From: Chloroflexota bacterium
GTDB taxonomy: Bacteria; Chloroflexota; Anaerolineae; UBA4142
Reading direction: 5' to 3'
Length of the DNA: 64,000 nt
Assembly: GCA_016208315.1 (NCBI GenBank)
Contig: JACQYF010000038.1
Span: 1-64,000, forward strand
The notes beneath the pieces were generated by a model. That model saw only the letters and a program-made list of their open reading frames with translations, was not told where the DNA came from and made no database searches. Shown piece after piece: positions 34,315 through 44,210 of the stretch (positions are counted from its first letter, which is position 1; each line of letters opens with the position of its first letter). A program made the translations under genes and the position numbers.

Positions 34315-34854
34315 GTGAGAAAAGTAGTTTCAGGGCTGTTCATATCGTTGGATGGCGTCGTCGAATCGCCCGACAAATGGCAATTCAACAACTTTGACGA
34401 GGACATGGGGGTAGCGATGGCGTCACACATCGCCGCGGAGGACGCCATACTCCTCGGACGAGTCACTTATCAGGAGTGGGCGCCGTACTGGCCGACTTCT
34501 AGCGACGAACCGTATGCAAGCCATATCAATAACACCACCAAGTATGTCGTCTCGACAACACTGGACAAGGTCGAGTGGAAAAACTCGACGCTGATCAAAA
34601 AGAACCTGGCGCAAGAGATCGGCAAGCTCAGGCAGCAACCTGGAAAGAACATCGGAGTCGCCGGCAGCCCGACGCTGGCCCGATTCCTGCTTCAAAACGA
34701 CCTGCTCGACGAGCTAATACTCATGGTCCATCCCGTTGTCGTGGGTAGCGGCAAGCGCCTCTTCAAGGATGGGGACGGTCTGAAGAGAATGAAACTTGTC
34801 AGTTCAAAGACGACCCGTACCGGCGTCGCGATCCTTACCTATCAGCCCGTTTAG
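34315..34854 (+). CDS. RibD C-terminal / dihydrofolate-reductase-like protein
   Basis: A 179-aa member of the RibD_C family: RKVVSGLFISLDGVVESPD, DAILLGRVTYQEW and the NADPH-site GVAGSPTLARFLLQNDLLDEL are conserved. These proteins are usually annotated as reductases of unknown substrate. GTG start preceded by AAAAGGAG. Confidence 0.83.
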   Translation: MRKVVSGLFISLDGVVESPDKWQFNNFDEDMGVAMASHIAAEDAILLGRVTYQEWAPYWPTSSDEPYASHINNTTKYVVSTTLDKVEWKNSTLIKKNLAQEIGKLRQQPGKNIGVAGSPTLARFLLQNDLLDELILMVHPVVVGSGKRLFKDGDGLKRMKLVSSKTTRTGVAILTYQPV

Positions 34855-34856
34855 TA

Positions 34857-34966
34857 AATCGGCAAATGTGCCAAACATGCCAAACATGCCAAACGAGCCA
34901 GAGATGCCAAATGGTTGACTGGACGGGTTGCCAACTTTGGCGCTTTGGCACATTTGGCACGTTTGT
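34857..34966 (+). repeat. Paired tandem-repeat hairpin before the MFS gene (TTTGGCA class)
   Basis: Left arm AATGTGCCAAACATGCCAAA, CATGCCAAACGAGCC; right arm TTGCCAACTTTGGCGCTTTG and GCACATTTGGCACGTTTG. Same class as the rplC-rplD junction, over 33 kb away. Confidence 0.88.
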
Positions 34967-34983
34967 GATATGAGGAAAATGCC

Positions 34984-36318
34984 ATGACCGAGATTGCCGT
35001 GAAGGAAACGACCGACATCGAGCGCGTCAAGACTTTTTACCATCTGCTGGCGAACACGATCACTGCCGGCGTCACTAACATGACCGTCTGGTTCGCGCTG
35101 GTGTTCTGGGTGTTTCTTGAAACGCGCTCGGTCATGGCTACGGCCGTCGTCTCGGGCATCTATCTGGTGGCTGTCGCCGTCTCGGGCTTTTGGTTCGGCG
35201 GACTGATTGACCGCTATAAGAAAAAGCGCGTCATGCTCCTTTCCGGCTTGGTTTCGTTCCTCATCTACGTCATCGGGTTTGCCATCTATCTCACCGCGCC
35301 GCCTGCCGAGTTCAAGAACCCCGCGAGCGTCATTCTCTGGATCTTTGTCACGCTGCTTCTCATGGGCGTTATTGCGGGCAACATCCGCAATATCGCGTTG
35401 CCCACGCTCATCACCATCCTCGTCCCCGAAGATCGGCGCGACCGAGCCAACGGACTGGCTGGGACGGCGACCGGGATCACGTTTCTGATCACCTCGGCCA
35501 TCAGCGGGTTTCTGGTAGGGCATTCGGGCATGTATGCCGTGCTGATCCTGGCGATGGCGATGATGGCCGTTTCGGTGATCCATCTTGCCGTGCTGTCCAT
35601 TCCGGAAAAAGGAATCGCGCACGCCGACGGCAAGCCGGTCCAGTTGGATGTGCGCGGGACGCTGATCATCATCGGGGCCATCCCTGGAATGTTCGCCCTC
35701 ATCTTTTTCACGACGTTCAACAATTTCCTGGGCGGCGTGTTTATGGGGCTCATGGACGCGTACGGACTGTCGCTCGTTTCGGTCGAGGTGTGGGGCGTGC
35801 TGTGGGCATTTCTCAGTTGCGGGTTTATCGTCGGCGGTCTTTTCATCGCCAAATGGGGACTCGGCGCAAACCCCCTGAGGGCGCTCTTCGGCGCCAACAT
35901 CTGCATCTGGACGATCAGCAGTCTCTTCACGATCCAGCCCTCGATCTTCCTGCTCACTTCAGGAATGTTTATTTACCTGTGTGTCGGGCCCTTTATCGAA
36001 GCCGCCGAGCACACGATCATCCAGAAAGTGGTGCCTCCGGAACGTCAGGGCCGGGTCTTTGGCTTTGCGCAAAGCGTCGAGATGGCGGCCTCGCCGCTGA
36101 CGACGTTCTTCATCGGGCCGATCGCGGAATTGATTTTCATCCCATTCATGACGACGGGAGCCGGCGTCGGCCTGATCGGCGGCTGGTTTGGGACCGGCGC
36201 GGATCGCGGCATTGCGCTCGTGTTCACGCTGACGGGCCTCCTCGGTTTGGTTATGACGCTGCTTGCGATGAACACGAAATACTACCGGCTGCTGTCGTAT
36301 CGTTACATGACGGGATAG
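34984..36318 (+). CDS. Major facilitator superfamily transporter
   Basis: A 444-aa integral membrane protein with about 12 hydrophobic segments. The loop 2-3 motif is GLIDRYKKKRVM (a variant of the MFS GxLaDrxGrkxxl signature). Similar to macrolide-efflux-like MFS proteins; substrate cannot be told. TGAGGAAAATGCC precedes the ATG. Confidence 0.85.
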   Translation: MTEIAVKETTDIERVKTFYHLLANTITAGVTNMTVWFALVFWVFLETRSVMATAVVSGIYLVAVAVSGFWFGGLIDRYKKKRVMLLSGLVSFLIYVIGFAIYLTAPPAEFKNPASVILWIFVTLLLMGVIAGNIRNIALPTLITILVPEDRRDRANGLAGTATGITFLITSAISGFLVGHSGMYAVLILAMAMMAVSVIHLAVLSIPEKGIAHADGKPVQLDVRGTLIIIGAIPGMFALIFFTTFNNFLGGVFMGLMDAYGLSLVSVEVWGVLWAFLSCGFIVGGLFIAKWGLGANPLRALFGANICIWTISSLFTIQPSIFLLTSGMFIYLCVGPFIEAAEHTIIQKVVPPERQGRVFGFAQSVEMAASPLTTFFIGPIAELIFIPFMTTGAGVGLIGGWFGTGADRGIALVFTLTGLLGLVMTLLAMNTKYYRLLSYRYMTG

Positions 36319-36366
36319 GATCGGCCCTCGCTCGTCTCTTTCTTCAGATACTCCCTCTCCCGGCGC

Positions 36367-36395
36367 TTGACATGCGTCGCCGCTTCGACTATACT
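36367..36395 (+). promoter_or_regulatory. Consensus promoter of the Fur-family operon
   Basis: TTGACA (36367-36372), 17-bp spacer, TATACT (36390-36395). Confidence 0.85.
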
Positions 36396-36399
36396 CCGG

Positions 36400-36424
36400 C
36401 TAATTGAAAATCATTTTCAGTTAG
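36400..36424 (+). promoter_or_regulatory. Fur/Zur-type operator
   Basis: A 25-bp dyad, CTAATTGAAAA-TCA-TTTTCAGTTAG (ten of eleven positions paired), overlaps the predicted transcription start and ends seven bases before the Fur-family ATG. Its GAAAAT-ATTTTC core resembles Fur/Zur boxes, so the regulator probably represses its own operon when metal-loaded. Confidence 0.75.
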
Positions 36425-36430
36425 GAAAAC

Positions 36431-36880
36431 ATGCTATCTACCCCAACTCCCATACTGCGCGCCGGTTTGCGCGAGAATCGCCGCAAGTTGACGCGCCCGC
36501 GCCAGGTCGTGCTCGAGATCATCAGCCAGGCAAACCATCATCTTACGCCGGCTGAGATTTATCGCCAAGCCAAAATGAAATATCCGCACCTGGGCCTGAC
36601 CACGGTTTATCGAACGCTCGACCTGTTGGTCGAACTGGGCTACGTCCAACGCATCCATCTCGCCGAAGGTTGTCACAGTTACGCGCCGATCGCGCAATCG
36701 CATGGACATCATCTCGTGTGCTCTAACTGCGGTCGCGCCGAAGAGTTTAGCGATTGCGACCTCGAAGGGCTGGTGCAATCGCTGCAGGGCAAAACGGGTT
36801 ACGCGATTGACGTGCACGTGCTGGAGTTGATGGGCCTTTGTCCTGACTGTCAAACCAAAGCGCGGGGTCGCAAGCGTTGA
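36431..36880 (+). CDS. Fur-family metalloregulator (Zur/Fur-like)
   Basis: A 149-aa winged-helix repressor. LTPAEIYRQAKMKYPHLGLTTVYRTLDLLVE is recognised in pieces as the DNA-binding domain; SHGHHLVCSNCGRAEEF carries regulatory His and a CXXC pair, and LCPDCQTK the second CXXC of the structural zinc site. Co-operonic with a metal-binding lipoprotein, ATPase and permease, which favours Zur or a Mn sensor over an iron role. The operator lies directly upstream. Confidence 0.9.
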   Translation: MLSTPTPILRAGLRENRRKLTRPRQVVLEIISQANHHLTPAEIYRQAKMKYPHLGLTTVYRTLDLLVELGYVQRIHLAEGCHSYAPIAQSHGHHLVCSNCGRAEEFSDCDLEGLVQSLQGKTGYAIDVHVLELMGLCPDCQTKARGRKR

Positions 36881-36895
36881 GTCGAGGGAACGTGA

Positions 36896-37810
36896 ATGAC
36901 AAAGAGAAACGAACTCGCCGTTTTGATCGCGTTCGTCCTGTTCAGCGCCATCACCGCTTGCGCGCCGACAACGTCGCCGTCCGCGTCCTCGCAGCTCAGG
37001 GTGGTTGCCACAACAACCCAAGTCGCCGCGCTTGCCAAGGTCGTCGGCGGTGATTACATCGCGCTGAATGGTCTGCTGCCCATCGGGGTTGACCCGCACG
37101 AGTACGAGCTGACACCGGCGGACCTGCGCGCGCTGGCCGACGCGCAGGTCATTATCAAGAACGGTCTGGGATTCGAAAAACCTTTTGACCAACCCATTGC
37201 GAACCTCGGCGGCAAAGTGCTGGTCGTTGATACCTCCACGGGCGCTGCCATTCGCAAAGGTGACGAACAAGAACCGCAAGGCGATACGCATATATGGCAT
37301 TCCATCCCCAATGCGATCGTCATGCTAAACAATATTCGCGATGGGCTGATCAAAGCCGATCCGGCGCACGCCGATGCTTACCGGACGAACGCGGCGGCAT
37401 ACGAAGACAAGTTGAACGAGCTTGACCAGTACATCAAGCAGCAGATCGCGACGATTCCACCGGCGAATCGCAAACTCGTGACCAATCACGACGCGTTCGG
37501 CTATTATCTCGATCGCTATGGACTGACCTTGGTCGGCTCGGTCATTCCGAGCATGGACACCAGTTATGAACCATCGGCAAAGGAGTTGGCCGATTTGGTT
37601 CGGCAAATCAAAGCGCAGCAGGTCAAGGCGGTTTTTACGGAAGCATCCATCAATTCGGCGCTCGCCAAACAGATCGCGCAAGAGGCAGGTGTACGCGTCG
37701 TCGAAGGCGGGCTGTATGGCGATACGCTCGGCCCGCCGGGAAGCGGCGCGGAGACCCTCGACGGGATGCTCAAGCACAACACTGACGTGATCGTGTCCAA
37801 TCTCAAATAG
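36896..37810 (+). CDS. Metal ABC transporter, substrate-binding lipoprotein (ZnuA/MntA-like)
   Basis: A 304-aa cluster A-I binding protein anchored by the lipobox SAITAC. Metal ligand candidates: His in IGVDPHEYEL, His in GDTHIWHSIPN, Glu in VFTEASINS and Asp in LYGDTLGPPG. The long helix linking the two lobes (ADAYRTNAAAYEDKLNELDQ) is typical. The His-rich loop characteristic of ZnuA is missing, so Mn and Zn are both possible. Confidence 0.88.
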   Translation: MTKRNELAVLIAFVLFSAITACAPTTSPSASSQLRVVATTTQVAALAKVVGGDYIALNGLLPIGVDPHEYELTPADLRALADAQVIIKNGLGFEKPFDQPIANLGGKVLVVDTSTGAAIRKGDEQEPQGDTHIWHSIPNAIVMLNNIRDGLIKADPAHADAYRTNAAAYEDKLNELDQYIKQQIATIPPANRKLVTNHDAFGYYLDRYGLTLVGSVIPSMDTSYEPSAKELADLVRQIKAQQVKAVFTEASINSALAKQIAQEAGVRVVEGGLYGDTLGPPGSGAETLDGMLKHNTDVIVSNLK

Positions 37811-37837
37811 GGCCGAAGATACGGGTTGGCAAGTTTT

Positions 37838-38632
37838 ATGAATACCGCAATTTCGATTGACACACCGGCGCATCTACAAGTTGATAACATAACGGTCTCG
37901 TACAATGGCACACCGGCCTTGCGCCAAGTGTCGTTCCAAGTTCCGCAAGGCACGCGCGTGGCCGTCGTGGGACCGAATGGCGCCGGCAAATCCACCTTGT
38001 TCAAAGCGTTGGTCGCGCTGCTGCCGCTGCGTGAAGGGCGCATCGTCATTCACGGCTTGCCGCTCGGTCATCACAAAGAATGCGTGGCGTACGTTCCGCA
38101 ACGTGAAGATGTGGACTGGAAATTCCCAGTCACGGTGATGGACGTGGTGATGATGGGGCGCTATGGCAACCTCGGCTGGTTCAAGTGGCCTGGCAAGCAC
38201 GACAACCGAATCGTCGCCCATTCGCTTGACCAGATGAAGATTGCGAATCTCGCGCGCGTGCCTATCGGAGAATTGTCGGGGGGGCAGCAGCAGCGCGTTT
38301 TTCTGGCGCGCGCCTTGGCCCAAGAACCGCACATACTGTTGATGGACGAGCCATTCACCGGCGTGGACGCTTCGACTCAGGAAGCGACGCTGCAATTGTT
38401 GGACCGGCTGCGGGAAGAAGGCGTTACGGTGATGGTCTCGACCCACGATCTGAACCTCGCCAATACGCGTTTCGACCAGGTGCTTTTGCTCAATCGGCAG
38501 TTGATCGCATACGGGGACCCGACGCGCGTCTTCCACTCGGAGAATGTGGTCAAGGCCTTTGGGACGCATTCGCTCGTATTGAATGGAACGAACGGTATCG
38601 TCGTTGACGATTGTTGCCCGCCGGACGTGTAG
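37838..38632 (+). CDS. Metal ABC transporter, ATP-binding protein
   Basis: A 264-aa ABC ATPase: Walker A VGPNGAGKSTL, Q-loop YVPQREDVDW, signature ELSGGQQQR, Walker B ILLMDEPFTGVD, switch His in STHDLNLA. The QREDVDWxFPVTV block is characteristic of Mn/Zn importer ATPases (MntB/ZnuC/TroB). ATG at MNTAISIDTP is chosen over a TTG four codons earlier. Confidence 0.9.
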   Translation: MNTAISIDTPAHLQVDNITVSYNGTPALRQVSFQVPQGTRVAVVGPNGAGKSTLFKALVALLPLREGRIVIHGLPLGHHKECVAYVPQREDVDWKFPVTVMDVVMMGRYGNLGWFKWPGKHDNRIVAHSLDQMKIANLARVPIGELSGGQQQRVFLARALAQEPHILLMDEPFTGVDASTQEATLQLLDRLREEGVTVMVSTHDLNLANTRFDQVLLLNRQLIAYGDPTRVFHSENVVKAFGTHSLVLNGTNGIVVDDCCPPDV

Positions 38633-39484
38633 GTGATGGATGTGGTCGAATTCTTGCTGTCGCCTTTAACCTATGAATTCATGCAGCGCGGTTTGGTCGC
38701 GGCCCTAATGGTTGGCGTGCTGTGCGCGATTGTCGGCTGTTACGTCGTCCTGCGCTCGATGGCTTTCATCGGCGACGCGATGGCGCACGCGATCTTGCCG
38801 GGGGTTGCGCTGGCCTATTTGTTTAAAGGCGATTTGCTCGTCGGGGGGCTGGTCGCGGCCTTGATCGTCGCGATGGGCATCGGCTATTTGACGCGGCAGG
38901 GGACGCTCAAAGAAGACACCGTGATCGGCATTCTGTTCGCGGCGTCCTTGTCGCTGGGCATTGTGTTGATCAGCACGATCAAATCGTACGCCCGCGATCT
39001 GACGCACATCTTGTTTGGCAATCTGTTAGGCGTGAGCGTGAACGACCTCATCCTCACGGCCGGCTTGGGCGTGATCGTTCTGGCGACCATCTTCGCGCTG
39101 TACAAGGAATTGCTCGTGTTGTCGTTCGACCCGGTGCTGGCGGCGACGCTGCGTCTGCCCGCGGAGACGCTGCGTCATGTGATGCTGGTCTTGATCGCGC
39201 TGACAGTGGTGGTGTCCATGCAAACGGTTGGGGTCGGGCTGGTCGCCGCGATGCTGGTCACGCCCGGGGCCACCGCGTACTTGCTGACGCGCCGGCTGCC
39301 GACGATGATGTTGATCGCCGGATTGATCGGCGCGGTTTCCAGTGTGGCTGGCTTGTACCTCAGCTATTACGCCAGCGTGTCGTCCGGCGCGGCCATCGTC
39401 CTCACGGCGACCGTCATTTTCCTGGTCGCGTTCTTATTTGCGCCTAGGCGCGGCGTGTTGTGGACGACCCTCCGCCGTGTGTAA
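38633..39484 (+). CDS. Metal ABC transporter, permease
   Basis: A 283-aa ABC-3 family permease with eight or nine hydrophobic helices. GCYVVLRSMAFIGDAMAHAI is the family signature near the N-terminus. The GTG start abuts the ATPase stop, with an ATG as the second codon as an alternative. Completes the regulator-SBP-ATPase-permease operon. Confidence 0.9.
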   Translation: MMDVVEFLLSPLTYEFMQRGLVAALMVGVLCAIVGCYVVLRSMAFIGDAMAHAILPGVALAYLFKGDLLVGGLVAALIVAMGIGYLTRQGTLKEDTVIGILFAASLSLGIVLISTIKSYARDLTHILFGNLLGVSVNDLILTAGLGVIVLATIFALYKELLVLSFDPVLAATLRLPAETLRHVMLVLIALTVVVSMQTVGVGLVAAMLVTPGATAYLLTRRLPTMMLIAGLIGAVSSVAGLYLSYYASVSSGAAIVLTATVIFLVAFLFAPRRGVLWTTLRRV

Positions 39485-39487
39485 GGT

Positions 39488-39898
39488 TCATCCAAACGAA
39501 GCGACCGCCGTTGGCAGATCGGAGTGAATCTCCAAGAAGCGGTCAAACCCCGCAATGTTCAATACCCTCTGAATGTCCGGCGTGGGATTGAGTAATTTTA
39601 TGTGAGACGATTTGCCCGCCGCGGATGGCGGAGCATTTCCCCCGCTCCCCGGACCGGACGCCGCGTCGAGTGACTTGGACAGCAAATGGATGGCGCGCAG
39701 CCCCGCGCTCGTCAGCGAAACCACACTCGACAGGTCCAGCAACAGATTCCGCGCGCCCCCAGCGATGGCCTCTCGACCCTTGTTTTCCAGCATCTCGGCG
39801 CTGCCCATGTTCAAGCGTCCGTCCATATGAAACACGGTGACGGGCACGCGGCCCGGCGGTTGTGAGGTGGTAATCTGCATCGTATCTATGGATTGCAT
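39488..39898 (-). CDS. STAS-domain anti-anti-sigma factor-like protein
   Basis: A 136-aa STAS protein. LLLDLSSVVSLTSAGLRAI contains the Ser/Thr region phosphorylated by anti-sigma kinases in SpoIIAA/RsbV. An inserted Gly/Pro/Ser loop (GPGSGGNAPPSAAGKSS) lies between the third strand and last helix. It is divergent from the signalling operon, whose last gene is a SpoIIE-type phosphatase that could act on it. GAGAGGAAA precedes the ATG. Confidence 0.87.
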   Translation of the reverse strand: MQSIDTMQITTSQPPGRVPVTVFHMDGRLNMGSAEMLENKGREAIAGGARNLLLDLSSVVSLTSAGLRAIHLLSKSLDAASGPGSGGNAPPSAAGKSSHIKLLNPTPDIQRVLNIAGFDRFLEIHSDLPTAVASFG

Positions 39899-39930
39899 AT
39901 TGTTTCCTCTCCCAAGTGAAATCTGGCGCG

Positions 39931-39959
39931 ATTATATCTGCGCGCCTGCGTTTTTGCAA
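39931..39959 (-). promoter_or_regulatory. Promoter of the STAS gene
   Basis: Minus strand TTGCAA (39959-39954), 17-bp spacer, TATAAT (39936-39931), a perfect -10 box. Only 32 bp separate it from the divergent promoter at 39992. Confidence 0.75.
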
Positions 39960-39991
39960 TGGGGTCGAAACCGCGCGGCCCATTTCACCCC

Positions 39992-40021
39992 TTGACACGT
40001 TTTGAGCGAATATGCTACACT
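39992..40021 (+). promoter_or_regulatory. Promoter of the signalling operon
   Basis: TTGACA (39992-39997), 18-bp spacer, TACACT (40016-40021). The leader is about 90 nt long. Confidence 0.7.
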
Positions 40022-40118
40022 CGCGGGCGAACTTGGTCCCGTGATGATTCATCTCCGGCAGACGCTAACACAGGTCTGCCTCTTTACTTTCGGCCCGAGG
40101 CGCGCAAGGAGCATCGAA

Positions 40119-40772
40119 TTGTCGGAGAAAACTGCTTACATCATTATCGTGCTTGTTCTAACGCTCGGCGCGACCGCGGCGTGCGCGCCCGCACCGGCGG
40201 CGGCCCAGTTGGCCCCGACGCCACCCCCGCTCGTCCTGCCGACGCTCATTCCGCCCACGTCTCGTCCATCGTCTCCGACGCCTACTTTTGTGCCGCCCAC
40301 GGCGACGGCGACCGTCGTCGCGCAGCCGGTCGCGTCGCCCACCGCGCTCGCGCCCGCGACGAGCGCCGCGACGCCGACAAGCGCGGCAACGCCCACGCTC
40401 GCGCTTCAAGCCGGCTTGTTCGTCACTGGCCTGCGGACTCAGCCCGACCCGCCCATCCGCGGCCCTAATTTGGAATTCCTGGTTACGTTCGCCAATGGGA
40501 CCGGGGCTGAGCAGAACTATCGCTGGTTGGTCTATATTTACAAAGCCGATACGCCGAACAAGACCTTTGGCGAAACGACTCGCACGAATGGCGCGATTCC
40601 GGCCGGGACCACCGAACAACCGTCACTCGGCAGCTGGCGATTGCCGTTGGGCGGTCCATGCGATTACTTTTTTGCGCGCGTCGTTTTTCTCAATTCCGAA
40701 AATCGAGCGGTTCCATTTACGACTCCCGACGGCAAGGTCTTTGAAAAGGGGTTGACCATATGTCCGCCGTGA
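40119..40772 (+). CDS. Lipoprotein with the repeated extracytoplasmic domain, at head of signalling operon
   Basis: A 217-aa protein starting with TTG seven bases after AAGGAG. A hydrophobic signal ends in GATAAC (a lipobox-like site); a Pro/Thr/Ala-rich linker of ~70 residues follows, then the domain [18 protein letters not shown] to GLTICPP shared with the proteins at 25301 and 26085. The gene overlaps the hybrid kinase by 13 bases, so the lipoprotein may be an accessory sensor for it. An earlier in-frame start at 40002 lacks a ribosome-binding site and a signal peptide. Confidence 0.8.
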   Translation: MSEKTAYIIIVLVLTLGATAACAPAPAAAQLAPTPPPLVLPTLIPPTSRPSSPTPTFVPPTATATVVAQPVASPTALAPATSAATPTSAATPTLALQAGLFVTGLRTQPDPPIRGPNLEFLVTFANGTGAEQNYRWLVYIYKADTPNKTFGETTRTNGAIPAGTTEQPSLGSWRLPLGGPCDYFFARVVFLNSENRAVPFTTPDGKVFEKGLTICPP

Positions 40773-43700
40773 AACACGCACCTCCCGCCGGTCCCTTCAC
40801 CCCCGCGATCTGGCTGATGAACCGGCTCAGATTTCCGTTCAAGTTTTTGCTCATCACGCTGCTCTTCCTGCTGCCGCTGGCGCTCGTAATGGCGCTCCTC
40901 GTTTTGCAGATCAATGCGAATGTACAAGTGGCTGAAAGGGAACTGCTCGGCACGGCGTACCTGCGTCCGGCGCGCAATTTGCTCCAGGACGCGCTCGTCA
41001 ACCAAATCCTCGCGCAGGATTTTCAAAATGGCCGCGTGGCCGGAGACGAAATCGCGCGCACACGCGCGCGAATGGATGCCGCGTTCAACGCGCTGGCGGA
41101 ATGGGACCGACGAATCGGCAGCCAGCTTGGGACACGCAGCGATTTCGAGACGCTCAACGCGGACTGGCAGAAACTCAAGAGCCAGCCGCCCGACCAGCCC
41201 TCGGCCGGCGGCGAGGACCTGAACGTGAAACTAATCGCCGACCTGCGCGCGCTGATGGCGAGCGTTGGCAACACTTCCAACTTGATCCTCGACCCGCGGC
41301 TCGACAGCAACTATTTAGCCGATCTTCTCGTGCTGGAGATTCCAGAAGGGCTTGCGCTCCAAGCGGAAACTTTGGCGCTCGGCATCCCGAACCTGGCGCA
41401 AGAGTACTCGACCGCCGGTTTAGCGCGCACCTCGACGGTCATTGGTCAACTCCAGTCCAACCTCGACGTGACGCAGGGCGGCCTGCGCGCGGCGCTGCAA
41501 AACACCGCCGCGCCCGACATGTCGCCGGCGCTCGACGACCCGCTGGCAGCGGCCAAGAGCGCGACCGACGAGTTTCTAAACAGCGTCGGGCGCGTGTGGA
41601 ACACGCAGGGCGCTGAAGCGGAAGCGGTCGCCTTGCGCGCCAGCGGCGGCTCGGCGCTCCAGGCGAATTTCCGACTCTGGGATCTCGGCATCGCGCAGCT
41701 CGACCGGCTGTTGCAGACGCGGATCGCGAGTTTGAATCAACAAAAATCGCTTGCGCTCGCGACTACAGCCGTCGTGCTGTTAGTGGTCGCGTATCTTTGG
41801 ATTGCCTTTTACCTCGCCGTAATGCGCACGGTGACAAACCTGGAAGCCGCGTCCCAGCGGATGGTCAGCGGCGATATGAGCGGTGATCTGCAACTCGACA
41901 ATCGCGACGAGTTGGGCCAAATCGTCGCCGCGTTCAACCAGATCGCATCGGCGCTGGTTTCGTCGAGCGCCTACCGTCAAGCGGTGGTGGATAATGCTGC
42001 GGACGGAATCTTGACGACCGACCGCGAGGGCCGCTTGGTTTCGTTCAACCCCGCGGCGGAACGCATCTTTGGCTATGCCGCGTCCGAAGTGATCGGCCAG
42101 AAAATTACTCTGCTCGTGCCCACGGCCGCTAACTTTGCGCGCAACGGTTTCGCGATGGGGAATCAGCGGCGCGAGACCGAGGGTCGCCACAGAGATGGTT
42201 CGTTATTCCCGCTCGACCTTGCGGTCACCGAAACGCGCTTGGGCGATCAAACACTCTTCAGCGGCTTGATGCGCGATATTACCGAAGAGAAGCAAGCCGA
42301 ACACCAGTTACAGCAAGCGAAACAAGCCGCCGATGCCGCGAATCAAGCCAAGAGCGCGTTCCTCGCGAACATGAGCCACGAATTGCGCACGCCCTTGAAC
42401 GCGATCATCGGCTATAGCGAAATGCTGCAGGAAGAAGCGGAAGATACGGGGCAAGCGAGTTTTGTGCCCGACCTCGAGAAAATCAACGCGGCGGGCAAAC
42501 ATCTCTTGGGACTGATTAATGCGGTGCTCGATCTCTCCAAGATCGAAGCGGGCAAGATGGACTTGTACCTGGAGACCTTTTCGGTTCCGAACCTGGTCGC
42601 GGATGTCGCGGGCGTCATTCAACCGCTCATCGCCAAGAACTCGAATACGCTGCGCGTCCGCTGCCCTGAAGACATCGGCATGATGCGCGCCGATCTGACC
42701 AAAGTGCGCCAAAGCATTTTCAATTTGCTGAGCAATGCCAGCAAATTCACCGAACAAGGCGTCATCTCCCTCGACGTCGAACGCACGCGCGCCGATGAGA
42801 CGGAGTGGATGATTTTCCGAGTGAGCGACACTGGTATCGGCATGACGCCCGAGCAACTGGGGAAATTGTTCCAGGAGTTTAGTCAGGCCGACGCTTCCAC
42901 ATCGCGCAAGTACGGCGGCACCGGTCTGGGCCTCGCGCTGACGCGGCGCTTTTGCCGCATGATGGGCGGCGATATTACGGTCGAGAGCGAGCCGGGCAAG
43001 GGCAGCACGTTTACGATGCGCCTGCCCGAGCAAGTCGCCGAGCAACAAGCCGAAGCCGTGTCCATACCGCCCGCCGTCGAATCGGTGCCCGCGGGCGCGA
43101 GCCGCGTGCTCGTGATTGACGACGAGCCGACCGCGCGCGATCTGATGCAGCGCTTGCTCACCAGTCACGGGTTCAACGCGACCACGGCCGCGAACGGCGC
43201 CGACGGATTGGACCTGGCCAAACAACTGCATCCCGACGTGATCACACTCGATGTGATGATGCCGGGCATGGATGGCTGGACGGTCCTCACCGCGCTCAAG
43301 CAGGACCCGGCGACCGTTGACATTCCGGTCATCATGGTCTCTATCGTGGACGAAAAGAATCTCGGCTACGCGTTGGGCGCGGCCGACTATTTGACCAAGC
43401 CGGTCGAGCGCGAGCGCCTCGTCGCCATTCTCAATCGCTATCGCCGCGAACCGGGCCAGCGTCCCGTGCTCATCGTCGAGGACGATGCCGCCACGCGCGA
43501 GATGCTGCGGCGCACGGTCGAGCGCGAGGGCTGGCAAGTTGCGGAAGCCGAGAACGGCATCGTCGGGTTACAAGAGGTGGCGAAGAATCCGCCGATGTTG
43601 ATCTTGCTGGACCTGATGATGCCGGAGATGGACGGATTCGAATTCGTGGTCGAGCTGCGGAAAAATCCGGCGTGGAAATCCATCCCGGTCGTCGTCGTGA

Positions 43701-43861
43701 CCGCCAAAGATCTGACTCAGCAAGACCGCCAGCGCCTTACGGGTTATGTAGACCAGTTGATTCAAAAAGGCGCCTACAGCCGCGACGAATTGGTCGCGGA
43801 GATTCGCAAGCTGACGCAAGGAGAAAAACAGAATGTCGAAGATACTGCTCGTCGAAGATAA
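40760..43861 (+). CDS. Hybrid sensor histidine kinase with two receivers
   Basis: A 1033-aa membrane kinase. TM1 ~19-45 ([20 protein letters not shown]), an external helical region to ~330, TM2 ~331-357, HAMP, PAS ~410-510 ([20 protein letters not shown]), HisKA ~530 ([19 protein letters not shown]), HATPase with N box [15 protein letters not shown] and GGTGLGLAL. Two receiver domains follow, each with an intact phospho-Asp ([22 protein letters not shown]) and Lys. The 3' end overlaps the next regulator by 29 bases. It is probably the input of the cascade that follows. Confidence 0.92.
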   Translation: MSAVKHAPPAGPFTPAIWLMNRLRFPFKFLLITLLFLLPLALVMALLVLQINANVQVAERELLGTAYLRPARNLLQDALVNQILAQDFQNGRVAGDEIARTRARMDAAFNALAEWDRRIGSQLGTRSDFETLNADWQKLKSQPPDQPSAGGEDLNVKLIADLRALMASVGNTSNLILDPRLDSNYLADLLVLEIPEGLALQAETLALGIPNLAQEYSTAGLARTSTVIGQLQSNLDVTQGGLRAALQNTAAPDMSPALDDPLAAAKSATDEFLNSVGRVWNTQGAEAEAVALRASGGSALQANFRLWDLGIAQLDRLLQTRIASLNQQKSLALATTAVVLLVVAYLWIAFYLAVMRTVTNLEAASQRMVSGDMSGDLQLDNRDELGQIVAAFNQIASALVSSSAYRQAVVDNAADGILTTDREGRLVSFNPAAERIFGYAASEVIGQKITLLVPTAANFARNGFAMGNQRRETEGRHRDGSLFPLDLAVTETRLGDQTLFSGLMRDITEEKQAEHQLQQAKQAADAANQAKSAFLANMSHELRTPLNAIIGYSEMLQEEAEDTGQASFVPDLEKINAAGKHLLGLINAVLDLSKIEAGKMDLYLETFSVPNLVADVAGVIQPLIAKNSNTLRVRCPEDIGMMRADLTKVRQSIFNLLSNASKFTEQGVISLDVERTRADETEWMIFRVSDTGIGMTPEQLGKLFQEFSQADASTSRKYGGTGLGLALTRRFCRMMGGDITVESEPGKGSTFTMRLPEQVAEQQAEAVSIPPAVESVPAGASRVLVIDDEPTARDLMQRLLTSHGFNATTAANGADGLDLAKQLHPDVITLDVMMPGMDGWTVLTALKQDPATVDIPVIMVSIVDEKNLGYALGAADYLTKPVERERLVAILNRYRREPGQRPVLIVEDDAATREMLRRTVEREGWQVAEAENGIVGLQEVAKNPPMLILLDLMMPEMDGFEFVVELRKNPAWKSIPVVVVTAKDLTQQDRQRLTGYVDQLIQKGAYSRDELVAEIRKLTQGEKQNVEDTARRR

Positions 43862-44210
43862 CGAGATGAACCGCGATATGCTGTCGCGCCGCCTCGACCG
43901 CAAAGGATACCAGGTCGTCATCGCGATGGATGGGCAGCAGGGGGTCGAGCTGGCGCGCTCCGAGTCGCCCGACCTGATCCTGATGGACATGAGTCTGCCG
44001 GTCTTGGATGGCTGGGAAGCGACGCGGCAGTTGAAGAACGCGCTCGAAACGCAGGCCATCCCCATCATCGCGCTCACCGCGCACGCGATGGCCGGCGACC
44101 GCGAAAAGGCGCTGGCGGCGGGCGCAAACGACTATGACACCAAACCCATCGAACTCCCGCGGCTCTTGGAAAAAATCCAAACACTCTTGCCGAAAGCGCC
44201 TCCAGCATGA
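43833..44210 (+). CDS. Single-domain response regulator
   Basis: A 125-aa stand-alone receiver: acidic pocket [11 protein letters not shown], phospho-Asp in [16 protein letters not shown], Thr in [12 protein letters not shown], Lys in DTKPIEL. It has no output domain and probably relays phosphate among kinase, receiver and HisKA domains in this operon. ATGA overlap with the next gene. Confidence 0.92.
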   Translation: MSKILLVEDNEMNRDMLSRRLDRKGYQVVIAMDGQQGVELARSESPDLILMDMSLPVLDGWEATRQLKNALETQAIPIIALTAHAMAGDREKALAAGANDYDTKPIELPRLLEKIQTLLPKAPPA

